From assembly GCF_022539665.2 (NCBI RefSeq), contig NC_081337.1:3448679-3512678 (forward strand): a stretch of 64,000 nucleotides of DNA, read 5' to 3'. Below, one piece after another: positions 14,101 through 31,988 of this stretch. The translations under genes were made by a program, and so were the position numbers. Under the pieces are notes generated by a model. It saw only the letters and a program-made list of their open reading frames with translations. It was not told where the DNA came from and ran no database searches. The stretch comes from Daphnia carinata. Taxonomy: Eukaryota; Arthropoda; Branchiopoda; Diplostraca; Daphniidae. Every line of letters begins with the position of its first letter. Positions within the stretch are counted from its first letter, which is position 1.

Positions 14101-14782
14101 CAAACAGTGTCCAGCGGCGCCGGCCACCACCACCCCATCGGCCGCGGCGCTCAGTCAGATGCTGGCCAACAAGGAGCTGCTGGGCGAGGAGGCGCAAGTT
14201 CGGGGAGAAGTGGATATCCTCTCTTCCGGCGGGTGCCGGTTCAAAGGCGACGTCTTCGAAAACGGCGAAGAATGGCATCCGCGCATTCAGCCATGGGGCG
14301 AGATGCGATGCATCAACTGCAACTGCAAGGTAAGGCCCGTATTCCAATAACGAAGCACTTGACGCAAAAAAAAAAAAAAAAAATGGCACTGAAAACAAAC
14401 TAACATTTTGCACATGTTTTGGTTCTATTTTGTTTGTTTGTTGGGGATTGGATTTCATCCATTTCAGGATGGCAAAGTCAAGTGCAAACGGAAGAAGTGC
14501 GCCAAGACGCGATGCAACGGAGGACGCCCAGCGACATCTAGCGGTGGCGCAGGGAACGACGATTGTTGTCCTTCGTGTCCGGAAGATGGCACTGCCACGC
14601 CTTTTGCCGCTTCGTCCCCAACGACATCGGTCGTGGCCTCGTCGTCTGCCACCAAGAACAACGGCGACGCCGACGCCAAGAAAAAGAGGCAAAGGGAAGG
14701 AAGGGGCCGCGCCGGCGCTGGTCCGCACAACAACGGCCGGACGCACAGGCAAAATCACCAGCATCCACCACCGACGGCTTGA
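2538..14782 (+). CDS. sog: short gastrulation / chordin homologue (5' partial)
   Basis: Secreted BMP antagonist that binds Dpp/BMP ligands outside the cell and patterns the dorsoventral axis. Exons: 2538-2641, 4523-4658, 5798-5863, 7627-7931, 9006-9386, 12217-13654, 13751-13890, 14006-14329, 14468-14782; splice phases agree throughout, giving 1068 visible residues. Order: a first VWC (cysteine-rich, CR) domain over exons 1-2 (starts DCHFG, ends GRCCKVC); a short acidic linker with DDDDK (exon 3); a long CHRD region (exons 4-6; first repeat starts near GYPLADM); CR2 at the end of exon 6 (CFYEG to CCPMCE); CR3 (CHFEGD to CCKQC); CR4 (CRFKGD to CCPSC); then a basic, Lys/Arg/His-rich tail. CR1-CHRD-CR2-CR3-CR4 is the diagnostic chordin layout. 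The N-terminal signal or membrane anchor is missing because it lies upstream of the window. Introns are long and homopolymer-rich. Confidence 0.93.
2642..4522 (+). other. sog: sog intron, low-complexity
   Basis: Donor gtaagt at 2642 is followed within about 20 bases by a poly-T run. Contents: an (AT)n microsatellite at 2764-2794, many homopolymer runs (including T-runs near 3303-3330 and 3571-3598 and an A-run near 4190-4218) and poly-C patches. No coding exon seen. Confidence 0.7.
4659..5797 (+). other. sog: sog intron with microsatellites
   Basis: Contains a poly-T run of about 30 nt just after the donor, a (AG)n run at about 5350-5373, a (CA)n run at 5380-5392 and a (TTG)n run at about 5483-5505. 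No coding exon recognised. Confidence 0.7.
5864..7626 (+). other. sog: sog intron with microsatellites
   Basis: Contains a (GT)n run at about 5920-5947, poly-T, poly-A and poly-C runs, a short (AT)n run near 7400-7417 and a (CA)n run near 7223-7237. No coding exon recognised. Confidence 0.7.
7932..9005 (+). other. sog: sog intron; CAT and TTTA repeats
   Basis: The donor gtacta is followed by a (CAT)n run at about 7949-7972 running directly into a (TTTA)n run to about 8008. Long A-runs then dominate, and the acceptor at 9004-9005 is preceded by about 30 A rather than a pyrimidine tract, an unusual 3' splice-site context. Confidence 0.65.
9387..12216 (+). other. sog: sog intron (2.8 kb), low-complexity
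   Basis: Largest internal sog intron. Contains homopolymers, a (CCG)n run at about 9957-9981, (AT)n runs near 10731-10749 and 11246-11262, and a tRNA-like fragment at 9519-9620. No coding exon recognised. Confidence 0.7.
9519..9620 (-). repeat. tRNA-like fragment, possible tRNA-derived SINE
   Basis: Read on the minus strand, 9529-9541 gives a good pol III B-box-like core (GCGTTCGAGTCC). About 80-90 nt upstream is an AACTCAGCAGTGGTGG stretch resembling a D-arm/A-box. On the minus strand the element is followed by a T-rich run. Acceptor and anticodon stems do not fold cleanly, so this is not called as a functional tRNA. Confidence 0.3.
13675..13722 (+). repeat. TGATT pentanucleotide repeat in sog intron
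   Basis: About nine to ten imperfect copies of TGATT/TGGATT begin about 20 bases after the splice donor of the large CHRD/CR2 exon, in a 96-bp intron. Directly visible tandem repeat. Confidence 0.85.
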
Positions 14783-16000
14783 CGAAAACCAACGGGCCGA
14801 TTGGGCGAAAAAAATGAAGAGCGTAGCGCATTGCTTTTACAGATAGCCATCGAATCAACTTGTTTTTTTATTATTAGTGTTGTTTTTCTTGTTATTTCGT
14901 TACACAAGATGTGGTTTTGAAAGAAAAGCAAAAAAAAAAAAAAAAAAAAAAAAAAAGGAGGAAGAATGAAGCGGTTAGCGTTAGGACTTTAACCCTTTAA
15001 ATATTTTAAAAACATTTTTTTTTCTGACTAGCTAAAAAAAAAAAAAATGCTAAAATTCCTCACATCCCTGCAAAAAAAACAACAACAACAAAGAAATCAT
15101 TAAGACTTTAAGAGGCCCTTTTTTTTTTTCTTTTTTGAAATTATCACTAACTAATTTCTGTCCGCACGCTCTAATATTATTATTATAGTTTCTTTTATAT
15201 GTATATATATATATTTAGTATATATATGTATACTATGCCCATGCACTTTAAAATTTTCACTTCCACCGGCGGCTAATTATATGTTTAAAGTCGTTAACAT
15301 TTCCGCTTCGAACTTCGAATCCGGGATATATCGAACAGTCGACATTTTTTTTTTTTTTTTTGGGGGGGGGGGGGCTTTTCTTATCATATTTTTTTTTTTT
15401 TATTATTATTTCGATCGTTTATTTTTTTTTTCTTGCTTATGTTTTATGATCATGTTCATGGGAACGCTGTGCCAAACCGAACAAGATAAGCTACAACACG
15501 CGAAAAAGAAAAAAAAAAAGAAAAAATAATGAAAGATATCCTGAGAAAGGGACGAAAAATGTAAATAGCTGGAGATTTTTATTGCGAGTCCTAGAAAGAG
15601 AGAGAAAGACGAATCGAAGAGAAAGCGAAAAAGTCAAAAGATATGCAAACATTTGGGTTTTCGTTTGTTTTGTTATGTTTTTTTTTTCGTGAGATTGAAA
15701 CGCGAAACGAATCCGTGAAACCCCCCCCCCCCCCCTGTTGCCTCCAATCTTCAGAAAATATTAACATACCACCACCGAATTACGAGGACGAAAATCATCT
15801 ATCGAACAAAAAAAAAAAGAAAAAGAAATTCGAAGATAAAAAAAAAAAATGGAGAACTTAAGGGGGGGGGGTGAAATAATGAATTTTTTAAAAAAATTTC
15901 AAAAACATAAACAAGAGAAATCCTGGTTGTGTCCAGTCTGATGAGCTTATTGTACCTATTATATATTATCCATAATGAATTCTTTTTCTTTCTAATTTTT
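14783..16000 (+). other. sog: sog 3' flank / probable 3' UTR
   Basis: Non-coding sequence after the sog stop at 14780-14782: AT-rich, with poly-A and poly-T runs and an ATATAT patch near 15200-15230. I could not identify a convincing AATAAA, so the 3' end of the transcript is undefined. Confidence 0.45.
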
Positions 16001-23843
<7,843 letters not shown>

Positions 23844-25362
23844 ATCAACCTTTTTTTTTTTTTTTCACAAAATCATAATAATATTCCTGTTGTTGTTTAT
23901 TCACTACACGCTCCTTTTTCGTATACCTTTTTTTTTCGGCAAAACAATTCCATCACCCCTGTATAGCCGCCGGTTCTTTATTATTTGACGTTTCGTTTTT
24001 TTTTAAATTAAGTTGGCCCTGAGTTTGTGCAATTTCGGCAACACCTCTAGTCACACACGATCGAGTATCTTATACCCTTTTAAAAAAAAAGCTCCCCAAA
24101 GATATGAATCCGCATGTTAGAAGACAAAATTTGCTGTGCGTGTAAATATATATTTAGACCATTCAAGATGAAATGATTTATCGGATCTCATTTCAAAACG
24201 ACCGTCCGATGTATTCGCTTAAGCATCACCGGAGAGGATTACGTGTGACGACGATGAATCTACTTTAGGGGGAGCAACTCACAAACCCCATTGGATGGTG
24301 CACAAGGATCGATCCTTTTTTTTCCGACGCAGAAGTGCCAGGTGTTGAGATTCTCACGGGCTCTTTGTCAATAGTTCTCGAGCCTCTTTCAGCTTGCTTT
24401 AAGCGCTTTATGTCTGGAGATATATATATATTTTTAATGTTTATTTCTTCTTCTTTGCAGAGAAACTTGGAACGTTCTAGACACGGTTCACGCTCACCTT
24501 CGTTTAAACTTTTCTTTTCCAAATTTTTTTTTTTATTCCAAGGTCTACATCTATTTATTAATGCATGTTTTTCTTTTAACTGGCAGATTTTTCCTTTTGC
24601 CGTGCGTTACCATGGCAAACTCACGATGTTCTGCATAAGGTAGACATCTATCGATAAAAATCCGAACTTGATGCAGAAAACGGAGAAGAAAGAATCGAAG
24701 GATCGATCGTTTTGATTGATCCGTCTGTTTTGGTTCGTCGTCGGTCGTGATCGATGCTTTTATTTCGTTAGACTTTTTTTTTCTTTCTCTTAAAAGCTTT
24801 TGAGTCGACTACCTAACACGTCTGTCCCCCCAGCTGGAGCCGAGATGTTCCATCACAAAGGCCCCTCTCGCAAAATCGAGATCAAGATGCAACGATCGAT
24901 CTGTCCTTTCTCCTAATATTAATTGATTTTCGCGTGTTCTCGTCAACACGATGGTTCGTGACATCACATCATTTCGTTAATGAGCGGCCAGTCTCTGTTG
25001 TAGTGCAGCTCCCCCACTCCATAATGAAGGAATAACAGTTGACGAAGAATTTATTATTCTTGCATGATGACGACTGTGTTTCTTTTCATTATGAAGTTGA
25101 CGAACGTGAGACGAGACGGCGCATGCCCCGCTCGACCAAAATAGGTTTTAGAGGATGGCATCAATCTGTTGACACAGCGAACTGGATTGCCGTTGCCACG
25201 GTAGCCGGCCCGAAAAGGACACGGGACAGACGGCCGTGCATCAATTACCCATTGCCCGCGTGTCTCTCGCTCTGCGTTATGCCGCAAAAACAGAGCTTTT
25301 CATTGTAAGAGACGGTAGCAGTTTTGCATTGTCCCGATTTCGTGTCGTGTCCGCACTTCATC
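23844..25362. other. intergenic region fer1 to SOUL gene
   Basis: No gene recognised. Homopolymer runs fade out here and the sequence becomes ordinary mixed-composition DNA. A perfect TATCGATA octamer (DRE-like) occurs at 24649-24656, without a gene beside it. Confidence 0.5.
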
Positions 25363-26163
25363 ATGTCCAGCCTCTTTGAGCGAATTAAAAGCGCCATTCC
25401 GAAAGACGGGCTGCAAATCGCATCCTACAAAGTCATCCGCCAGATCCAGGTAGTTTTGATTTGTTTTAAGCATTTGGCTATTTGCATTTTTGATGGCCAT
25501 GATCTTTTAAATTGATATTCCTTAGGATTATGAGGAAAGAATTTATCCGCCCCAAATATGGGTCAGGACTCAGATGAAAAGCACTTCGAGAGAGGATTGC
25601 ACTTATCCGATGTTTTGGAAACTGTTCAATTACATTTCGGGGCAAAACGAACGGCAAGAAAAAATCCCAATGACTGCGCCCGTCTCCGTGCTGATTGAGC
25701 CGGACGATCCGTCTGAAGTGGCTGATCATCCGCAAAGCACGTTCACGATGGCCTTTTACATTCCTGCACCGTTCGACGAGGATCCTCCGCAACCCGTCGA
25801 CCCTAGCGTGTCGATTGAACATCGACCCGAAATCAGAGTTCTCGTCAGGTATATTTTTTGCAACCGCAATCCTTTTTTTCAATCGATTTGAAATCGATTT
25901 TTTTTTTGTTTGGGCATAGAACTTATGGGGGTTTCAGTAACGACCGCATAGACCAAGAAGAGCGTTGCCACCTGCTCGCCTCGCTAACTGCCGAGGACAA
26001 AGAAATGGTGCAAGACCAACTGAATCAACCGGGCGGAGGCGTTTATTATTGCGCTGGTTACGATCCGCCTCTGAAACTCTTTTTCCGACGCAACGAAATT
26101 TGGCTACCTATCCAAGGGCAATGCGATAGCTCCGACGGATCGACTCTTTCCCCCCTTAATTAA
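25363..26163 (+). CDS. SOUL-family heme-binding protein, copy A
   Basis: SOUL/HBP proteins are small soluble proteins that bind heme or porphyrins. Exons 25363-25449, 25526-25848 and 25920-26163 give 217 residues. The family blocks [27 protein letters not shown] and [10 protein letters not shown] are present, followed by a C-terminal half with [10 protein letters not shown] and [17 protein letters not shown]. The start at 25363 is preferred over an in-frame ATG at 25324 because it aligns with the start of the downstream paralogue. Splice phases (0 after exon 1, 2 after exon 2) are identical in copy B at 28383-29450, indicating tandem duplication with a different gene now between them. The specific ligand cannot be deduced. 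Confidence 0.88.
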
Positions 26164-26503
26164 GCAATAGATTAATAAGTCTACGTCGACGATGGTCGTG
26201 ACATTGAGCGAAAGCTGCAAAAAAATTAAACAATTTATTTAAATTTCCCTCCTCCGCTAACATGCCGTGTGTCCGTAACATTCTCTACGTGTTTACAATA
26301 CAGTCTGCACAGTACACGACTCTCTGTTCTGCTCGATGCAAATCGAACGCAGTAACGAGATCTTGAGTTATCTTTGATCTTTGCCACATGCTCGTGAACT
26401 GTGGTAAGCAATAGCTTGCGTGTTTGCTTGTCTCCAATAACATGTATCGATCAAGATTCGTCGTATTGGTGTCAGTTGGGTTTGAGTCGTCCCAACTAGC
26501 TGG

Positions 26504-26511
26504 TATCGATA
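26504..26511. promoter_or_regulatory. DRE-like octamer TATCGATA
   Basis: A perfect palindromic TATCGATA lies 22 bases upstream of the ATG of the gene at 26534. In Drosophila this octamer binds DREF/BEAF in housekeeping promoters; function here is inferred only from sequence and position. Confidence 0.35.
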
Positions 26512-26533
26512 CGATATCCTTGAGTACGCGACG

Positions 26534-28226
26534 ATGGATTCAAAGTAAGTGGCGACCCTTCTTTTTGTTTTATTGGTAGACCCGCATGATTGAAGGTAAA
26601 ACACTGATGTATTTTTACCACTATACAGACAGGCTGTTGTTCTGTTTTTTTCTCTCATCATTATCGAGTCCCTGGCTTTAAATCTTGAAGATTGCAACAA
26701 GCCAAATGCCGGCTTTCCAATTGTCTTCGATACCGTGTCACTTGGCGATTTCCACATGCGCACCTACGAGAAAGCGATGGCATCTTCAGCCTCCCGATTC
26801 TACTTCGCTCCGTTGGCTTTGCTGGAACATACGAGCGCCTCGAGTGGGCGTAATAATTTGACCGGTGAGAACCAGTTGGTGTTCCGCGTTGAGATGTGGA
26901 ATGATGAGCTGCACTACATCGTGAAAGACCATTTGAGCAACATTACTGGTCTATCTATGGCGGAGAATAGAGTAAATATACTACCGTTTGAAAAGGTTTC
27001 TCTACGATGTCAACGATGCAGCCCGGCGCGTTCGGACAGCCGCTGGCGATCTTTTTCGCAAAGTCCCAAACACATGGAATTCCGAATGGTTTGTACGACA
27101 TTGGAAGAGTGTCACAATCTTCGGGAGCAGATGATTCATCATCCCGAGCAGTTCTCTTCGCATTTGATGCTATTTTTCCGAATGGAGGGTAACAAAGACT
27201 CTATACGGCGTAAATCTGCGTCGGTCACCAGCGAACACATTTGGAACGGACCAATCATGTTGGATTTGAATAGAAGATTTTCTAATTCTTCTTTTGCCTT
27301 GGTGACTTCGCATGATCGTGGAAGGATCGTGTCGGAGACTTTGGAGAATGTCTTGGCTGACGTTGAGATTTCATTGGAGAGTGCCGAAGATTTGGCCATC
27401 GAGCCAGAGGATGAACTTCGTTTGAGAAAAATGATGGAGAATGTCCTGTTTGAAAATTACATAATCCCACTGGAGGATGATAGCGAATCTGCATGGAACT
27501 CCCTCTACTGGGATTATGAGAACGTTGGACTGGACGTGAGGCCCGACATTATGGCTAGAAAACTCAACAAGTTGTACCAAAACGTAGAAGAGAAAGATCG
27601 CAAATGGATTATTGAACAATTTAGCCATGGACCAGGTCTTTCGTCAACGAAAACAATACTCAGCGATGAAACTTCTCTTGCTTTAGCCAATATTTTTCAA
27701 ACAATACCGACGCATATCGGTAGTAGACTTCTGAGCAGCCAACGGAATATTCAATGGGACGGACATAAATTTCTGCCCAAAGTGACGAAATTATTCAGGA
27801 TTAACTTGGATAAGCTCAGACACAGTTTCAAGCCCGTGAGAAACGTTCCAGTCAAGTATTCAGTCATCGATTTGCGACTGGATCTGAACGTTCAACCGGC
27901 CATGTCACGGATTAATTTCGAGAGACAGCCTCAAATTCCTGAATTTCGTAATGTGTTTAAAATTTGTTTCTAAATTAAGTTTCCTATTAGCAAACAAACA
28001 GATTCTCTATTACAATCTAGGCACTGCTAGAAAAGGAAATGAAGAAATGCAAACTACAGTGAAACCAGATGAACGGCTGCTTACAAGTGACACAACCGGA
28101 AATGAATCGAGCCCTGGAGTGCTGCAAGGTAGGGCATTTTTATCACTAGTTGCTGCATCAGCTGATAGTAACTTGATGTTTGGTTCACTTGGCAACCGTT
28201 GCTATGCGGGCAAAGTGTGTAAATAA
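26534..28226 (+). CDS. unrecognised secreted protein, 511 aa
   Basis: Family not recognised. Exons 26534-26544, 26629-27947 and 28021-28226 join in phase to 511 residues. The tiny first exon encodes only MDS plus two bases; exon 2 completes MDSKQAVVLFF and continues with a hydrophobic stretch ending near ALN, a convincing signal peptide, so export is likely. The mature part contains ten or so Cys, including CQRC and two TTLEEC/CNK-type positions, and N-x-S/T sites such as NIT and NSS. No transmembrane segment follows. The last intron is 73 bp; an alternative acceptor at 27990 would give a 43-bp intron in the same frame. The stop overlaps an AATAAA at 28222-28227. The gene lies between two SOUL copies on the same strand, with no evident functional link. 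Confidence 0.7.
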
Positions 28227-28382
28227 ATGTTGGCTTACATAATTTTCAAATCGTGACATCGCTTATTGAGACAACGGTGTATGAAACTTTACAGCTATTG
28301 ACTCATTTCCTGCCGCGTTTCGTGTCTAACTCTTGTTTTAACCTTGTCTGAGAAAGAAATTTAGTTTTGTCTGTCTTTTGCC

Positions 28383-29450
28383 ATGGCACTGTCAGGTCTC
28401 TTTCAAACCATTCGTGGAGCCATTACCGGCGGAGGCATAGAGACTGCCCCGTACACTGTGATTAGACAAGAAAAGGTGCATCACGCTTTTTATTATATAA
28501 CTGGACATACTTTTAATCTAACTTTGGTCAATTAAATGTCATTAACAGGAATATGAAGAGAGGCTTTATCCAGCTCAGAAATGGGTGAGAACCCAGATGA
28601 AGAACATATCTAAAGATGGTGCTTCTTCTGCCATGTTCTGGAAACTATTCAACTACATTTCAGGCCAGAATGCGAAGCAAACCAAAATTCCGATGACAGC
28701 TCCCGTGACTGTTTTTATTGAACCTGGATCTGGGCCCAATTGCGAAAGCACTTTCACTATGGCATTTTATGTGCCTTCTGGATTCCAGGAAGATACACCA
28801 GAGCCAACTGCAGATGATGTGTCCATTGAAGAACGTCCAGAATTCAAGGTTTTAGCCAGGTAACCAGCACATTTCTATTAGCTGGTAGCTTCCTTCTGAA
28901 AGTGTTCTTATTCTACATTTAGAGTATTTCAAGGCCCTACTGATGATACAGCTTTTGTGGAGCAGGCAGTTCATTTTGGGGAATTAATTCAGTCAAATAA
29001 GGAAACTGGGGTTGTTTTTGATACTTATTTCTTTGTGCAATATTATAATGGAAATCCTGGTTCCGCTGAGATCAATGAGATATGGTTCAAGAAATCCGAC
29101 TAACTCAACTAATATTTTAGTGTGTATTACGATACTCCCTTTTTAAGTGTGTGATAAGACTAACGATGAAATTCTCTATTAGGACTTATGGAGGCTTTTC
29201 GAACGACCGCGTCACCAAACAAGAGCACATCAACCTTTTCACTTCCCTATCCGAGGACGACAAACAACTAGTAGATCAGTTTGCACCATATTATTACGCC
29301 GGTTACGATCCCCCATTCAAACTATTTTTCCGTCACAACGAAGTATGGATGAATAGCTTCAAACATCGCTTGCAAATAGATGCGGAACTCGAGCAGCAGG
29401 CTATCATACCGCCCAATTCTTGCAATGGAGTCAATCCACCAGAAAACTGA
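28383..29450 (+). CDS. SOUL-family heme-binding protein, copy B, alternative last exons
   Basis: Paralogue of the gene at 25363-26163. Common exons are 28383-28475 and 28549-28859 (MALSGLFQT start; [21 protein letters not shown] and [10 protein letters not shown] blocks). The shared donor after GCCAG can join either of two downstream exons, both with acceptors and matching phase: 28923-29103 (194-residue protein) or 29183-29450 (223-residue protein). Both exons encode versions of the same C-terminal half of the SOUL fold, starting RVFQGP or RTYGGF and ending at E-I/V-W. The second version is the one used by copy A. This looks like exon duplication giving two isoforms; transcript data are needed to show both are used. 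Confidence 0.86.
28923..29103 (+). other. SOUL copy B alternative terminal exon a
   Basis: Acceptor ...catttag, then 181 nt completing the Arg codon and ending at TAA 29101-29103. Encodes RVFQGPTDD to NEIWFKKSD. Contains its own stop, so use of this exon excludes exon b. Confidence 0.75.
29183..29450 (+). other. SOUL copy B alternative terminal exon b
   Basis: Acceptor ...ctattag, then 268 nt ending at TGA 29448-29450. Encodes [10 protein letters not shown] to AGYDPPFKLFFRHNEVW plus a longer tail. Orthologous in content to the last exon of copy A. Confidence 0.78.
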
Positions 29451-29578
29451 ATTACAAGAGCCTTCGAAATTTGTTAAAATTTATCCTTTGCTTATGTTCC
29501 TTGACATAGGGAAAAATTATTTTCGGCCACAACCATTATATTTTTTTATTTGACTTATGGCCATTCTTGTGCCCATTA

Positions 29579-30075
29579 TAGCCTTCCCACTTTTGTCAAA
29601 ATCGGCCAAAAACGAAATCACTTGAAATTAATCAAAAATCACACTGCATAATCAGAATTGAGCGCCGATTCTGATTAAGTGATTTCTTCTCCCGTCAAAC
29701 GAACTGTTTTTGAAATACACGGAAATAATGTGCAGTAGGCGCATCAGCTTTAGGTTATGGTTTTTTACGTTTGTTTGAAAAAATATAAGTCTGTTGGAAA
29801 AATAGAACTTAATTTTTACGCTTTTAATTTGATTCCCGATCGAAATGATGTATTTTAAGCTAACTTTTAAATTTACCCATATCCGAAAATAAGCCCAACA
29901 AAAATAAGCCCGACAATAAAAGCCCGGCCTTAAGTTTTTGACGTTTTATTGAAAAACTATAAGGCTCATTGAAAACTAAATCTTATTTTCCTGATTAGCA
30001 TTTCATTCTGCATTGAAATCATTTATTTCAAACTATATTTAAAATTTGGCCAAAAATGAAAAAGTGGGAAGGCTA
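29579..30075. mobile_element. 497-bp MITE, copy 1
   Basis: Termini are inverted repeats of about 30 bp (left TAGCCTTCCCACTTTTG... GGCCAAA; right ...TTTGGCC... AAGTGGGAAGGCTA) flanked by TA on both sides, consistent with a TA-duplicating (Tc1/mariner-type) non-autonomous element. No coding capacity. Same length as the copy at 37191-37687 and alignable end to end. Confidence 0.85.
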
Positions 30076-30079
30076 TAGC
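30072..30079. repeat. 8-bp target-site duplication, left
   Basis: GCTATAGC immediately left of the hAT-like element; identical to 37187-37194 on the other side. Confidence 0.88.
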
Positions 30080-30237
30080 CAGACTTGCCGTCCGATTATT
30101 TCTTGAGCGATTATCGGTAGCCGTCGATAGTCGCAAAAAAAATGATCGCCGATCATTCGTCTGTTGAAAAATTTTGAACGGCGATCAAATTTCTTAGCGC
30201 TTGTTTTTCCGATTATTTTTAGGCGCCATTTAGCAGT

Positions 30238-31988
30238 TATGGCAGTCCGTTTTAACCCCCCCCCCCAAAAAAAATCGCACTTTTTCCTTTTTACCTCCTC
30301 AGCCATCTAGCGTCGTCTACCTAACTACATAAATTCGTAATGATAGCAGCTAGTTAGGACGACGGCAGCTAGTATACACACACGGACAGCAGCAGGTAAT
30401 GGTTATGAATAGACTTGACGGTAATTATTGATCAATTATGATTTATCGTGGTGTCATAATTAATTTTAATAGAATCTCAGTGATAAAATTAATTTTTAGA
30501 AATTATTTCTGTTGAAGAAGTTGTGCTTCAAGAGAAGTTTAATGAGCAAGTTGGTGAACCCGGTCAGGTACTTAAACTTTTTAAGTAAACATTCAAAACA
30601 AGTGTATAAGTTTAACATGTAATTATTTATTCTTTAGTCATTCAATCTACTGGGATTGTTATCGGCTTCGAACTTGGAGGAATCAAACAACTGATCAATT
30701 GTTTTACAGTAAGCTCAACAAACTTGCCAGTGTGACACATTTTCTTTCTTTTCATAGCTCAATGATTGTAGTGAATTTGAAAAGGATTCGCGTTGTGGCC
30801 GGTCATCCCAGATGTAAGAAAGGTTGGCAGCAAAGGTGTAAATTTTCATGATTCGACAATCACATTCCAAGTTGAGGTGGGGGTGTGTTTATTATTATAT
30901 TTATCTTGACTTGACAATAAGTGAAATGATTGCCTAATTACGAATGACAGCTTGTCTGAAAGTTTACTTTAAACATAATACTTTCACATAAACGAAACAG
31001 CTAATATTTTCCTTGTTTGTTGTCACTTTGCTATTTGGTTGTCTAATTGGAATTTTAGTTCTGAAATTCAGGTTTGATGTTGCAGGTGTTACATTAATGG
31101 ACTAGGTTCTTATTCACTAACATTTCAAGGACCACTTCTTAAAATTTACTTGTAAGTAAAAATGAAGCTTTTACATAATTATGTATTCTCTATGTACACT
31201 CTTTCCTATTCAATAGGAAAGGATTTTGTTCATTCTGGGAATGTATCAACGTTGGAAGCTCCAATGGGACGTATCGTGTGTTGTACATGATATATCAAGT
31301 ATGTTATCATTTCCAGTTGTCTCTTCCGAAGCTTCTCTCAGAAGAATATGCTAAGCAATCAATTCACGAATCATATAAGGTATGAAATATATATATGAAA
31401 CAAGAGTTTTTATGCTTAATGGAGTTTTACTATCTTACTATAGATTAATAATGAATTTTGATCTGAAAAGGTTCCTTGTTTGGGGCAACAAACTGAATGA
31501 AGTATTATGATTGGATACACTACATGGAATTTCCATACTTTATTCGCATTCTCATTTAAAACCGGTATTAAATATTTAAAAAATTAAAGTGCATATCTGG
31601 GCTCCCTTCCTTTCCGTAGCCCCGTTTCCCCTTGACTCGTAATAAGCCCGTAGGGGGTCATGCCCCTACTGTACGGTATATATAAAAATAACATATACCG
31701 AGGTTTGGAGGGCTCTGGCCGGAAAGGGGACGTGGGGGTCCGCTTAGTCCGATGATGTGTTCACGGAGGGCGAGGTGGCTACCCGCAAATCCGAATTAAA
31801 GGTTAATCGCTCCTGTAAAAATGTTCCAAATCTTCGGCTCTTCTTCCGGCTTCTCTCAGCCAACCACCGGGTAATCTCCCCGGTGGGTCAACAAGGCAGT
31901 GTCTCCCCCTGCCTGGGTTGACGGCAACTTTTGAAAGGGCAATTTTGCCTTTTTAAAGTTGCAAAAATAATTGTAATGTATATGCCAT
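30238..31988 (+). repeat. diverged internal unit U1 of the hAT-like element
   Basis: Starts TATGGCAGTCCG and ends in a 390-bp hairpin module, exactly as the adjacent unit U2 (31989 onward, starts TATGGCAATCCG). Internal blocks align with U2 at reduced identity, including intron-like breaks (for example acceptors before GGATTTTG and ATTAATAATG). No intact protein is encoded; frames are broken by stops. It looks like an older copy of the palindrome arm. Confidence 0.7.
31588..31978 (+). ncRNA. structured hairpin module, copy 1
   Basis: About 390 bp, more GC-rich than its surroundings, with successive hairpins: GTAGGGG/CCCCTAC (31650-31669), CGGTATAT/ATATACCG (31674-31700), CCACCGGG/CCCGGTGG (31864-31886), GTCAAC/GTTGAC enclosing AGGCAG/CTGCCT (31887-31922) and GCAACTTT/AAAGTTGC (31924-31962). 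Three copies occur in the window. Typed as ncRNA because of the folding pattern only; transcription is unproven and it could act as DNA hairpins. Confidence 0.45.

Noticed and set aside
13967-14764. 265-codon minus-strand frame over sog CR3-CR4
   Set aside because: Covers two conserved VWC exons and the introns between them; composition is low-complexity with no family match.
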